Shown: positions 1-7,400 of the stretch, in pieces
Numbering within the stretch: the first letter of the stretch is position 1
Layout: each line of letters opens with the position of its first letter
Source: Chitinophagales bacterium
GTDB taxonomy: Bacteria > Bacteroidota > Bacteroidia > Chitinophagales > UBA8649
Assembly (NCBI GenBank): GCA_020635995.1
Contig: JACJYS010000012.1
Location: 1-33,043, forward strand
DNA length: 33,043 nt
Reading direction: 5' to 3'
Notes under the pieces: model-generated
The model's database searches: none
The model's input: only the letters and a program-made list of their open reading frames with translations
What the model was told of the DNA's origin: nothing
Position numbers and translations under genes: made by a program

Positions 1-2
1 TG

Positions 3-554
3 GCAATGCAAAGTATTGTAATTATGGCACTTTTGCTAACACCTTATGCTTTGCTTTATGCTTTTAATGCCAACATTTTACTTTATATTTTTCTTGTAGT
101 AGCTCAATTTTTGGTTCTTCTTTATATTTTTAAACGAAAAGGTATAAAAAAAAAAATACTGTATTCAAGTATGTTGTTTTTTATAATAGCCGTTGCCATT
201 TTAAATGGTTTTGCTTATCCCAATTTATTAAAATATCAAAGTAGCTCGCAAGTTGCTTTTTACATTAATAAACAAAAAATTCCTAAAGAGAATCTGTTTC
301 AAAAAAATATTTATTTCAGAGCTTTTCATTATTATAATGGTGGTATTGTTCCAAATTTTACCAACGAAGATTACAAAAAAGACGTTTATATTTTTACCGA
401 TGAAAACGGGAAAAAAGAAATTGAACAAAAATATATAATAAAAGAAGTTAAAAGCTTTGAAGATTTTAATGTTACAAGATTAAGCTTATTATTTTTAAAC
501 CCGAATACAAGACAAAATACATTACATAAAAAATTCCTTTTAAAATTAGAATAA
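3..554 (+). CDS. C-terminal part of a GT39-like membrane glycosyltransferase (5' partial)
   Basis: The reading frame is open to the left edge, so the gene starts outside the window and the first Met at position 6 is probably not the true start. What remains begins with two or three hydrophobic segments within about 65 residues, broken by a basic KRKGIKKK loop, then a soluble tail of about 110 residues. That tail has a Tyr/Phe-rich FRAFHYYNGG patch and ends near FLNPNTR. This layout, many helices followed by a small soluble C-terminal domain, resembles Bacteroidota ArnT/PMT-like (GT39) transferases, which move sugars from polyprenyl-phosphate donors at the outer face of the inner membrane. The family call is inference because the catalytic N-terminal part is missing. 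The stop lies 6 nt before the acylase gene, so the two may be co-transcribed. Confidence 0.5.
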   Translation, partial: AMQSIVIMALLLTPYALLYAFNANILLYIFLVVAQFLVLLYIFKRKGIKKKILYSSMLFFIIAVAILNGFAYPNLLKYQSSSQVAFYINKQKIPKENLFQKNIYFRAFHYYNGGIVPNFTNEDYKKDVYIFTDENGKKEIEQKYIIKEVKSFEDFNVTRLSLLFLNPNTRQNTLHKKFLLKLE

Positions 555-560
555 AACAAA

Positions 561-2639
561 ATGAAAAAAACCATTACGCTGATATTCAGCACCTTTGCCC
601 TGTTAATAGTTAATGCACAAGAGTTTCCTAAAATAAATCCTAATGATGTAGAAATAGTTAGAGATGAATGGGGTGTTCCTCATATTTTTGGCAATACCGA
701 TGCTGAAGCGGCTTATGGTTTGGCGTGGGCAAATGCTGAAGATGCTTTTAAAGAAATGCAAGATTTGCTGATAGTGGGTAAAAAAATGAAAGGCAAACAA
801 GAAGGTATAGATGGAGCTAAAGCCGATTTTTTTGCTAACGTAATACGTGCTACCGAAATAGTAGAAAGAGATTACAATACACTTCCTCAAGACTTTTTAA
901 AATATATAGATGGTTATGTACAAGGTATTAATCGCTATGCCGAACTACACAAAGATGAAGTAATAGTTAAAGGTTCTTTTCCCATTACTACTAAAGATAT
1001 ATTGGCAACCTACGTTACCGTTATGTCTTTTTTAACAGATGCCAGCGGAGCTTTAGACAAAATATATAACGGCAAATTAGACGAAATTCCCACTACAGGA
1101 AAAGGTTCTAACGCTTTTGCCGTAAATAGCACCAGAACCATTGACGGCAATACTTATTTATGTATTAATCCGCACATGCAAATGTTAGGTACTTTCTCTT
1201 TTTACGAAGCTCATATAGTAAGCAACGAAGGTTTAAATATGCACGGAGCATTGTTTTTTGGAGGAACTTCAATTTATATGGGAAATAATGAACATTTAGG
1301 CTGGGGAATGACATGGAATTATTTTGACCAAGGCGATATATACAAACTTGAAATGCACCCTAAAAAGAAAAATACTTATTTGTATAACGGAGAATGGAAA
1401 AAATTAGAAACTAACAAATTTTGGCTAAAAGTTCGTGTGGGCAAAAAATTGGTTTTGCCAGTTAAGAAAAAATCGTATTGGAGTGAATTAGGTGCCGTTA
1501 TAAAATCAACAAAATCAAAAGATTATTATGCTTTTAAATACCCTGCTTTTTATGATATAACAGCTCCTTTGCAATGGTATAGAATGGATAAAGCCACAAA
1601 TTTTAAAGAGTTTAAAGAAGCTTTAAATATATTTGGAGTAAGTATGTTTAATATAGTTTATGCCGATAGAGATGACAATATTTACTACGTAAGTTATGGG
1701 CAAATTCCATACAGAAATGACAGCTTAACAAAACTGCCATACATTAATGCCAACTCTTCTGACGTGGTGTGGCAAAGACTACATACTTTAGATGAACTTC
1801 CACACAATGAAAATCCTAAAGATGGCTATGTTTTTAATACTAACAATACACCTTTTCAAAGCGATAGTAAACTGAATATTGCCTACAAAAATGCTTCTCC
1901 TTCTTATGTAGATGGCAGACCGAGCAATAACAACAGAGCACTGCGAATAATAGAACAAATGGGCGAAAAAGATAAAATAAATTTTGAGGATTTTCAAGCT
2001 ATAAAATTTGACAATAAATACTCAAAAAACACTTATTTAATCAAACAAATGGCTTATATGTTTGAAATGAATCCTAATGATTTCCCAGAAATAAGCGATG
2101 CTATTACTTTGATACAAGCGTGGGATTTTGAAGCAGACAGCTTAGATGAAAGTGCCGCAATGCTGTTAGTGGCTATAGATAAAATATTTACCAAAAAACA
2201 CTACGGAGATAAACAATTTGTAACAGGAATAGAGATTAACAATCAAGAAATTATTGACGGTATTAAAGAAGCAAAAGCTTGGTTTTTAGATTATTATGGT
2301 ACTATTCATGTGCCGTTAGGCAAAATATTTAAAGCCCAAAAAGGAGATTTAATGGTTACTTCGCCCGGCTACCCCGATGCTTTGGCGGCAAACTACGGCA
2401 AGCCACAAGACAGTTTATACATAGCTTTATATGGCGATACTTATACCCAATTTGTGAATTTTAGTAAAGATGGCGTTCAGGAAATAAGAACTTTAGTGCC
2501 TTTTGGCGAATCGTACCATGAAGAAGACGAAAGTTATTTTAACCAAGCAGATTTATTTAGAAAGCAAGAAACTAAAGAAATGTCTTTAGACAGAGATGAG
2601 ATTTACAAAAATGCTAAGAAAATTTATCATCCGGAGTAG
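561..2639 (+). CDS. Penicillin acylase family protein (secreted Ntn hydrolase)
   Basis: The 692-residue protein has an N-terminal signal peptide (about residues 1-19, cut near NAQ) and is therefore exported. In this family a precursor cleaves itself into alpha and beta chains, and the new N-terminal Ser of the beta chain is the nucleophile. The matching motif is GKGSNAFAV, with S183 as the predicted cleavage point and nucleophile. Further family signs are RDEWGVPHIFG near residue 34, the substrate-pocket region around NPHMQ, and GNNEHLGWGMTWN. The family hydrolyses amide bonds in N-acylated compounds such as beta-lactams, acyl-homoserine lactones or acyl amino acids; the sequence does not tell which. 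It follows the glycosyltransferase by 6 nt. Its stop faces the hutH stop across a single base, leaving no room for a separate terminator. Confidence 0.88.
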   Translation: MKKTITLIFSTFALLIVNAQEFPKINPNDVEIVRDEWGVPHIFGNTDAEAAYGLAWANAEDAFKEMQDLLIVGKKMKGKQEGIDGAKADFFANVIRATEIVERDYNTLPQDFLKYIDGYVQGINRYAELHKDEVIVKGSFPITTKDILATYVTVMSFLTDASGALDKIYNGKLDEIPTTGKGSNAFAVNSTRTIDGNTYLCINPHMQMLGTFSFYEAHIVSNEGLNMHGALFFGGTSIYMGNNEHLGWGMTWNYFDQGDIYKLEMHPKKKNTYLYNGEWKKLETNKFWLKVRVGKKLVLPVKKKSYWSELGAVIKSTKSKDYYAFKYPAFYDITAPLQWYRMDKATNFKEFKEALNIFGVSMFNIVYADRDDNIYYVSYGQIPYRNDSLTKLPYINANSSDVVWQRLHTLDELPHNENPKDGYVFNTNNTPFQSDSKLNIAYKNASPSYVDGRPSNNNRALRIIEQMGEKDKINFEDFQAIKFDNKYSKNTYLIKQMAYMFEMNPNDFPEISDAITLIQAWDFEADSLDESAAMLLVAIDKIFTKKHYGDKQFVTGIEINNQEIIDGIKEAKAWFLDYYGTIHVPLGKIFKAQKGDLMVTSPGYPDALAANYGKPQDSLYIALYGDTYTQFVNFSKDGVQEIRTLVPFGESYHEEDESYFNQADLFRKQETKEMSLDRDEIYKNAKKIYHPE

Positions 2640-2640
2640 C

Positions 2641-4107
2641 TTAAAACAATAAATCTTTAGCTTTTAATAAATCGTAGTGCAATACCCTATCATGCTTTAA
2701 TTCAGGTATGTGAATACGCAATTTTTCAACAAAATCTTCTACTTTTTGAGATGATTTCAACGGTTTTCTGTATTTGAGTGCTTCAACGGCTACTATAGAT
2801 TCAATGGCTACAATTTGCTGCACGTTTTCTAACAAATCGTAGCACTGAACCGCTGCATTTGCTCCCATACTCACATGGTCTTCCTGTCCATTGCTGCTGG
2901 GTACGCTGTCTATAGAGGCGGGTGTAGCTAACTGCTTATTTTTTGAAACCAAAGAAGCAGCCGTATATTGAGCTATCATAAAACCGGAATGTAAACCCGG
3001 ATTTGGACTTAAGTATGCCGGTAGTCCTCTATTGCCACTCATTAATAAATAAATTCTGCGTTCGCTAATATTGCCCAGCTCTGCCAAGGCTAATTTTAAA
3101 AAATCTAAATTTAAAGCTAAGGTTTGCCCATGAAAATTTCCTGCCGATATTATTTCATCTTCATCAGGAAAAATATTTGGATTGTCCGTTACGCTATTAA
3201 TTTCTGTTTCAAAAACTTGAGCAATATGCTGTATGGCATCAAAACTTGCTCCATGCACCTGAGGAATACATCTAAAAGAATAAGGATCTTGCACTTGTAC
3301 TTTATTTTGATTCGCTATTTCGCTCCCTTCTAAAAGTTCTCTTATCTGTTTTGCCGTTTCTACCTGCCCTTTGTGAGGTCTAATTTTATGTACCAAAAAA
3401 TTAAAAGGTTCTAACCTACAATTATAAGCGTCTAATGAGCAAGCTGCTATTTTATTTGATTTAAGGTATAACTTTTTAGCTTCTATAAGCAAAAAAACAC
3501 CATAAGCACTCATAAACTGCGTGCCGTTTAGCAATGCTAAACCTTCTTTTGATTGTAATTTTAAAGGTTTCCAAGCATATTTTTTCTCTAAAACAACAGA
3601 TGATTGTGCAACTCCATCAATATAAACTTCTCCTAAACCTAAAAGAGGCAGTGATAAATGAGCCAAAGGACTTAAATCGCCACTTGCTCCCAGTGAACCT
3701 GTATCATAAATAACAGGAAGTATATCTTTATTGTAAAAATCTATTAAACGCTGTACAGTTTCTAAACTAACTCCGGAATGTCCATAACTTAAATTCTGAA
3801 TTTTAAGCAAAAGCATAAGCTTTACTATTTGCTTAGGTATAGGTTTTCCTACTCCACAAGCATGAGATTTCACTAAATTCTCTTGCAGTTCAGAAATTTG
3901 GTCTTCTTGAATTTCAACATCGCACAAACTACCAAAACCCGTATTTATACCATAATATTTAGTGCCTTTTTCATTTATTTTTTTATCTAAATAGGCTCTG
4001 CATTTTACTATAGCTTCAGTAGCTTTTTTAGATAAACTAATCTCATTTTTATCTTCTATAAGCTCTTTTATACTATTTATAGTAAGTTCTTTATGACCAA
4101 TTTCCAT
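2641..4107 (-). CDS. hutH: Histidine ammonia-lyase
   Basis: The 488-residue enzyme removes ammonia from L-histidine to give urocanate, the first step of histidine breakdown in the cytosol. The sequence shows YGINTGFGS with catalytic Tyr52, the MIO-forming triad Ala141-Ser142-Gly143 inside GSLGASGDLSPLAHLSLP, and a Ser81-His82 pair in the position that marks histidine rather than tyrosine or phenylalanine lyases. The region around QDPYSFRCIPQVHG is also typical. Full length is normal for the family. It lies 6 nt downstream of hisS on the same strand, so the two are very likely one transcript. No hutU, hutI or formiminoglutamate gene is in the window. A tyrosine lyase of pigment pathways was considered but fits the selectivity residues less well. 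Confidence 0.93.
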   Translation of the reverse strand: MEIGHKELTINSIKELIEDKNEISLSKKATEAIVKCRAYLDKKINEKGTKYYGINTGFGSLCDVEIQEDQISELQENLVKSHACGVGKPIPKQIVKLMLLLKIQNLSYGHSGVSLETVQRLIDFYNKDILPVIYDTGSLGASGDLSPLAHLSLPLLGLGEVYIDGVAQSSVVLEKKYAWKPLKLQSKEGLALLNGTQFMSAYGVFLLIEAKKLYLKSNKIAACSLDAYNCRLEPFNFLVHKIRPHKGQVETAKQIRELLEGSEIANQNKVQVQDPYSFRCIPQVHGASFDAIQHIAQVFETEINSVTDNPNIFPDEDEIISAGNFHGQTLALNLDFLKLALAELGNISERRIYLLMSGNRGLPAYLSPNPGLHSGFMIAQYTAASLVSKNKQLATPASIDSVPSSNGQEDHVSMGANAAVQCYDLLENVQQIVAIESIVAVEALKYRKPLKSSQKVEDFVEKLRIHIPELKHDRVLHYDLLKAKDLLF

Positions 4108-4113
4108 AAAACT

Positions 4114-5436
4114 TTAGTCTTTTAATAGTTTCACTAATGTATCAAAATCAACTAATTCTTGTTTGCCACTTTTCATTTGTTTAAGCATATATTTATTTTG
4201 TGCTATTTCATTATCGCCTATTATAGCCACATAATTTATTCCTCTACTATCGGCATATTTCATTTGCTTAGCAAATTTTGTAATATCGGGATACATTTCT
4301 GTTTTAACACCTTTATTTCTTAGTTTTGAAAGGGTTTCAAAAGCTTTTTCTTGCCCTTTTTCATCAAAATAAGCAAATAAAAGCTGAGGAGCAGTGCTTA
4401 AATTTTCAGGAAATTTATTGAGTGCTTCCATTATATCATATATTCTTTCTAAGCCAAAAGAAACGCCCACGCCTGTCATATCGCTTTTGCCAAACATTTC
4501 TGTTAAATTATCGTAGCGACCACCGCCACCTATGCTTCCCATTTCGTATTCATTAGATACTACCTCAAAAATACAACCCGTATAATAATCTAATCCTCTA
4601 GCTAAACTAATATCAAATTTTGAAAAAGAAACTTTGGCATTTGTCAAAAAAGCTACTTCTTGTTTTCCTTGCTCTAATATTTCTGTATTAGGCAATTTAC
4701 TAAAATCATTATTGCTGATTATGTTTTTTAGTTCCGCTATATTTTCGTTGGCAACACCTATTTCTTGAAATTCTAATAAAACTTTATTTAAACCTATTTT
4801 ATCCAACTTGTCTAAAATGCTTATTCCTTGAGTTTCATTACCTTTTAAACCTAAAAACTGCATTAAACCCAATAATAATTTTCGGCTATTGTATCTAATG
4901 GTAACATCTAAGCCCAATTTTTCAAAAACTAAAGCATACATCTGCATTAATTCCACTTCATTATACAAGCTATTGCTACCTATTACATCTACATCGCATT
5001 GGTAAAACTCCTGGTAGCGACCTTTTTGAGGTCTATCGGCACGCCAAACGGGTGCTATATGGTAGCGTTTAAATGGAAATACTAAATCGTTTTGGTTTTG
5101 CACCACATAACGAGCCAAAGGCACTGTTAAATCGTACCGCAAACCTCTTTTTGAAAGTTGAGAAACTGCTTTATTAGAATCTTTATTTTCTAATATCGCA
5201 CTATCTACTTTACTTAAAAAATCACCATTATTCAGCACTTTAAACAATAGTTTATCGCCTTCTTCGCCATATTTCCCTGTTAAAGTTTCTAAGCCTTCCA
5301 TTACAGGTGTTTCTATAGGCTGATAGGCAAAAAGTTCAAAAACTCCTTTCATTATTTCAATAATATAGCTTCTTTTGGCTACATCGTTAGGCAAAAAATC
5401 TCTAAGTCCTTTGGGCAGTTGTGCTTTTATACTCAT
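4114..5436 (-). CDS. hisS: Histidine-tRNA ligase
   Basis: This 440-residue class II synthetase charges tRNA-His. Visible signatures are the N-terminal LPKGLRDFLPND, motif 2 around residues 122-150 (FKRYHIAPVWRADRPQKGRY then EFYQCDVDVIG), the histidine-specific loop with Arg280 in ARGLDYYTG, and motif 3 near GVSFGLERIYDIME. The C-terminal anticodon-binding domain follows (about residues 350-440). Compared with E. coli HisS it is slightly longer, with a short insertion near residues 70-95. The gene heads the hisS-hutH pair. It has a predicted leader of about 175 nt that contains a strong hairpin, which suggests control at the RNA level. Confidence 0.95.
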   Translation of the reverse strand: MSIKAQLPKGLRDFLPNDVAKRSYIIEIMKGVFELFAYQPIETPVMEGLETLTGKYGEEGDKLLFKVLNNGDFLSKVDSAILENKDSNKAVSQLSKRGLRYDLTVPLARYVVQNQNDLVFPFKRYHIAPVWRADRPQKGRYQEFYQCDVDVIGSNSLYNEVELMQMYALVFEKLGLDVTIRYNSRKLLLGLMQFLGLKGNETQGISILDKLDKIGLNKVLLEFQEIGVANENIAELKNIISNNDFSKLPNTEILEQGKQEVAFLTNAKVSFSKFDISLARGLDYYTGCIFEVVSNEYEMGSIGGGGRYDNLTEMFGKSDMTGVGVSFGLERIYDIMEALNKFPENLSTAPQLLFAYFDEKGQEKAFETLSKLRNKGVKTEMYPDITKFAKQMKYADSRGINYVAIIGDNEIAQNKYMLKQMKSGKQELVDFDTLVKLLKD

Positions 5437-5572
5437 TTGGTTTTCCGTTTCAATTGATTATTTCCCGATTCAGTATGTTTTTATACCGATTCATTAAAAA
5501 CTAGTTCTTATAATTTGCAATGCATGCATATATTTGTGTTATCAATATTTCATATTGTTGGTTTGGTTTGGT

Positions 5573-5600
5573 AAAAGCTCCGCATCACTGTGGAGCTTTT
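5573..5600. promoter_or_regulatory. Strong hairpin in the predicted hisS leader
   Basis: A perfect 9-bp stem (AAAAGCTCC with GGAGCTTTT) closes a 10-nt loop, and the stem can extend by GTA/TAC across a one-base bulge. On the plus strand it is followed by TTTTTACTTTTT and looks like an intrinsic terminator. No plus-strand gene ends here, however. On the minus strand it falls just after the predicted hisS transcription start and is followed by only four U residues. It could be an attenuator, an mRNA-stabilising 5' structure, or a terminator of antisense transcription out of hisS. Confidence 0.5.
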
Positions 5601-5617
5601 TACTTTTTAAGCCGCTG

Positions 5618-5650
5618 CAAATATACATCTCCTATTTATTAATTTACAAT
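5618..5650 (-). promoter_or_regulatory. Predicted hisS promoter, Bacteroidota type
   Basis: Read on the minus strand, TATATTTG (5625-5618) matches the Bacteroidota -7 consensus TAnnTTTG exactly. An ATTG (5650-5647), one base from the -33 TTTG, lies 21 nt upstream. Transcription would start near 5611, giving a leader of about 175 nt before the hisS start codon. Confidence 0.5.
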
Positions 5651-5682
5651 CTACCTTATAACCTGAGTTCTATTACCAATTG

Positions 5683-5723
5683 CCAATACAAAATAATTTA
5701 AACTATTTTGTATCAAGTATTGG
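5683..5723. repeat. Inverted repeat overlapping the prfB promoter
   Basis: Inner arms TACAAAATA (5687-5695) and TATTTTGTA (5704-5712) pair perfectly around an 8-nt AT loop. Outer arms CCAATAC (5683-5689) and GTATTGG (5717-5723) extend the symmetry with a small offset. The right inner arm contains the TTTTG that serves as the -33 element of prfB. A protein bound to this palindrome would cover the promoter. It is too AT-rich and too far from a gene end to be a convincing terminator. Confidence 0.5.
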
Positions 5724-5738
5724 TATTCTGTATCTTTA
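5706..5738 (+). promoter_or_regulatory. Predicted prfB promoter
   Basis: TTTTG (5706-5710) is followed after exactly 20 nt by TATCTTTA (5731-5738), close to the Bacteroidota consensus of TTTG, 19-21 nt, then TAnnTTTG. Transcription would begin about 17-20 nt before the prfB ATG at 5762. Confidence 0.55.
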
Positions 5739-5761
5739 CCCATCATTTATAAAATGAAACT

Positions 5762-6842
5762 ATGACAACTGAACAATACAACGAACTTAGTGAGCGTGTA
5801 GTGGCTCTGGGGAGGTTTCTTTGACATTGCCGACCGAAAAATAAAAATAGAAGAAGCTCAACGTATTTCTGTAGAACCTGATTTTTGGAACGACCCCACA
5901 AAAGCTGAAACCATTTTAAAAGAAATGAGCAAACAAAAATATTGGGTTAAACTTTATGATGATGTTAAAACCAAATTAGACGATTTAGATGTTATGCAGG
6001 AGTTTTTTGAAATGGAAGAAATTTCTGAAAATGAATTGGACGCGTCATACAATAAAACTATGGAAGCCATAGATGAATTAGAGTTTAAATCTACTTTAAA
6101 TAAAGAAGAAGATGCTTTTAGTGCTATATTAGAAATAAATGCAGGAGCAGGCGGTACTGAAAGCTGCGACTGGAGTGATATGCTACTGCGCATGTACATT
6201 ATGTGGGCAGAAAAACAAGGTTTTAAAGTAAAAGAATTAAATAAACAGTATGGCGATGTGGCGGGCATTAAATCGGTATCGCTTGAAATAGATGGCGATT
6301 ACGCCTACGGCTTACTTAAAGGCGAAAATGGTGTACATCGCTTAGTACGAGTTAGCCCTTTTAATGCCCAAGGAAAACGTATGACTTCTTTTGCCTCTGT
6401 TTTTGTACACCCTATGGTTGATGATTCTATAGAAATAGAAATAGCTCCCAGCGATATTGAATGGGATACTTTCCGTTCAAGTGGTGCAGGCGGGCAGCAC
6501 GTAAACAAAGTAGAAACAGCCGTAAGAGTTAGGCATTTACCTACAGGTATTGTAGTGGAGTGTCAAGAAGGGCGTTCTCAGCACAGCAATAGAGAAAAAG
6601 CATTGCAAATGTTAAAATCTCAGCTTTATGAATTAGAACTGCAAAAACAACTGGAAGAAAGAGATAAAATAGAAGCAGAGAAAATGAAAAATGAATGGGG
6701 CTCTCAAATACGCTCTTATGTACTGGACGATAGACGTGTAAAAGACCACCGCACTAATTATGAAAATAGAAATACAGATGCTGTTTTAAACGGGAATATA
6801 GACGATTTTCTGAAAGAATACTTAATGTGGAAGAGCAAATAA
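5762..6842 (+). CDS. prfB: Peptide chain release factor 2 (programmed +1 frameshift)
   Basis: RF2 reads UGA and UAA stops and releases the finished peptide. Translation starts at ATG 5762, runs 20 codons and meets an in-frame TGA at 5822. Skipping one base there (CTT then GAC) joins the short frame to the long one, giving about 359 residues, close to E. coli RF2. The joined protein carries the stop-codon recognition tripeptide SPF (about 198-200) and the catalytic GGQ (about 243-245) in SSGAGGQHVNK. A gene caller that ignores the shift would begin at the internal Met at 5925 and lose 54 residues. Regulation is expected to be autogenous: scarce RF2 favours the shift and restores RF2. A MITE-like element follows the gene. 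Confidence 0.96.
5809..5825 (+). promoter_or_regulatory. RF2 programmed frameshift site
   Basis: The site has a Shine-Dalgarno-like GGGGAGG (5809-5815), a 3-nt spacer TTT, the slippery CTT (5819-5821), the stop TGA (5822-5824) and a following C. Order and spacing match the classical RF2 site, in which the internal Shine-Dalgarno sits 3 nt before CUU UGA C. The GGGGAGG run stands out in a window where gene starts lack such motifs. Confidence 0.93.
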
Positions 6843-6855
6843 TACACTCTGTTTT

Positions 6856-6893
6856 CAATGGGTTATGACTCATAGGAGCAAAATGCCCCATTG
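6856..6893. repeat. Small hairpin after prfB with an inner palindrome
   Basis: CAATGGG (6856-6862) can pair with CCCATTG (6887-6893), and the loop holds an 11-nt palindrome TATGACTCATA (6864-6874). It starts 14 nt after the prfB stop and lacks a U-tract, so it is a weak terminator candidate. It may be an mRNA 3' end structure or part of the neighbouring element. Confidence 0.35.
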
Positions 6894-6894
6894 G

Positions 6895-7331
6895 ATTAAA
6901 CAATCTATGACTATCCGTTTTTATACCAATACTTTATGCTTTAATATAGCAGAGTGGGACGTTTAAGTAATTTGAATTACAGTTTGTATTCTTTTTACCT
7001 TTGTCTTGACACAAAGGTAACCAAAGGTCAAGACTGTAATCAAAAACACTAAAATGCTATAAAACAGACGAGGACAAATTAATGTATGCTCAATTTTAGT
7101 TTTCCTAAAGTATTTTTATTTGTAGGAGCATACTAATTTGTCTGTTTATTGTTTTATAATTTCATTCATTTTGGATGTCTGTTTCACATCATTTCTTAAC
7201 GTATTTTTGATTAAGGTCAGATAAAAGTGCACCTTAGCTTGATAGCATACGGGATTTGTAATTTTTCTTTAGAAGAAAAGTTAATGTAAAATACTTCATA
7301 GCTATCATTACGGATAGTCATTAAACAATCC
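6895..7331. mobile_element. MITE-like non-autonomous element
   Basis: This gene-free stretch has the ends of a small transposable element. The outer parts carry an 11-bp inverted pair TGACTATCCGT (6908-6918) and ACGGATAGTCA (7310-7320). Just outside lies a near-identical direct repeat, ATTAAACAATC (6895-6905 and 7320-7330), that could be a target duplication of about 10-11 bp. Inside are two more symmetric structures: TTACCTTTGT with ACAAAGGTAA (6995-7020), and GACAAATTAATGTATGCTC with GAGCATACTAATTTGTC (7073-7142). No transposase frame is present, so it would depend on one elsewhere. The interpretation is inference from structure. A cluster of regulatory hairpins, or an older repeat array, remains possible. 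Confidence 0.5.
6995..7034. repeat. Two mutually exclusive perfect hairpins
   Basis: TTACCTTTGT (6995-7004) pairs perfectly with ACAAAGGTAA (7011-7020) around the loop CTTGAC. An alternative stem pairs GTCTTGAC (7003-7010) with GTCAAGAC (7027-7034). The two stems share bases, so only one can form at a time. Motifs of this kind (TTTGTCTTGACACAAAG and so on) are, from memory, scattered in intergenic DNA of many Bacteroidota genomes. Confidence 0.5.
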
Positions 7332-7400
7332 AATATTTTTTTCACTCCGCAAATACACTGCGTTTAGCTACAATAATTTTGTGGTAAAAAATAATTTATC

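Larger units (their letters stand above)
5437..5761. other. Divergent intergenic control region between hisS and prfB
   Basis: This 325-base stretch holds no convincing coding frame. It separates two divergent translation genes and contains a minus-strand promoter for hisS, a strong hairpin in the predicted hisS leader, a long inverted repeat, and the plus-strand promoter of prfB. I saw no tRNA cloverleaf or known riboswitch in it. A short direct repeat (CGATTCA twice, near 5465 and 5488) sits close to the hisS start, with no assigned role. Confidence 0.6.

Noticed and set aside
5925..6842. prfB starting at the internal Met at 5925
   Set aside because: The classical frameshift signal and a matching short frame lie directly upstream, restoring normal RF2 length.
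5717..6932. GTATTGGTAT and ATACCAATAC flanking prfB as inverted ends of a mobile unit
   Set aside because: The 10-bp match is short and AT-rich, the left copy belongs to the promoter palindrome, and prfB is an essential vertically inherited gene.
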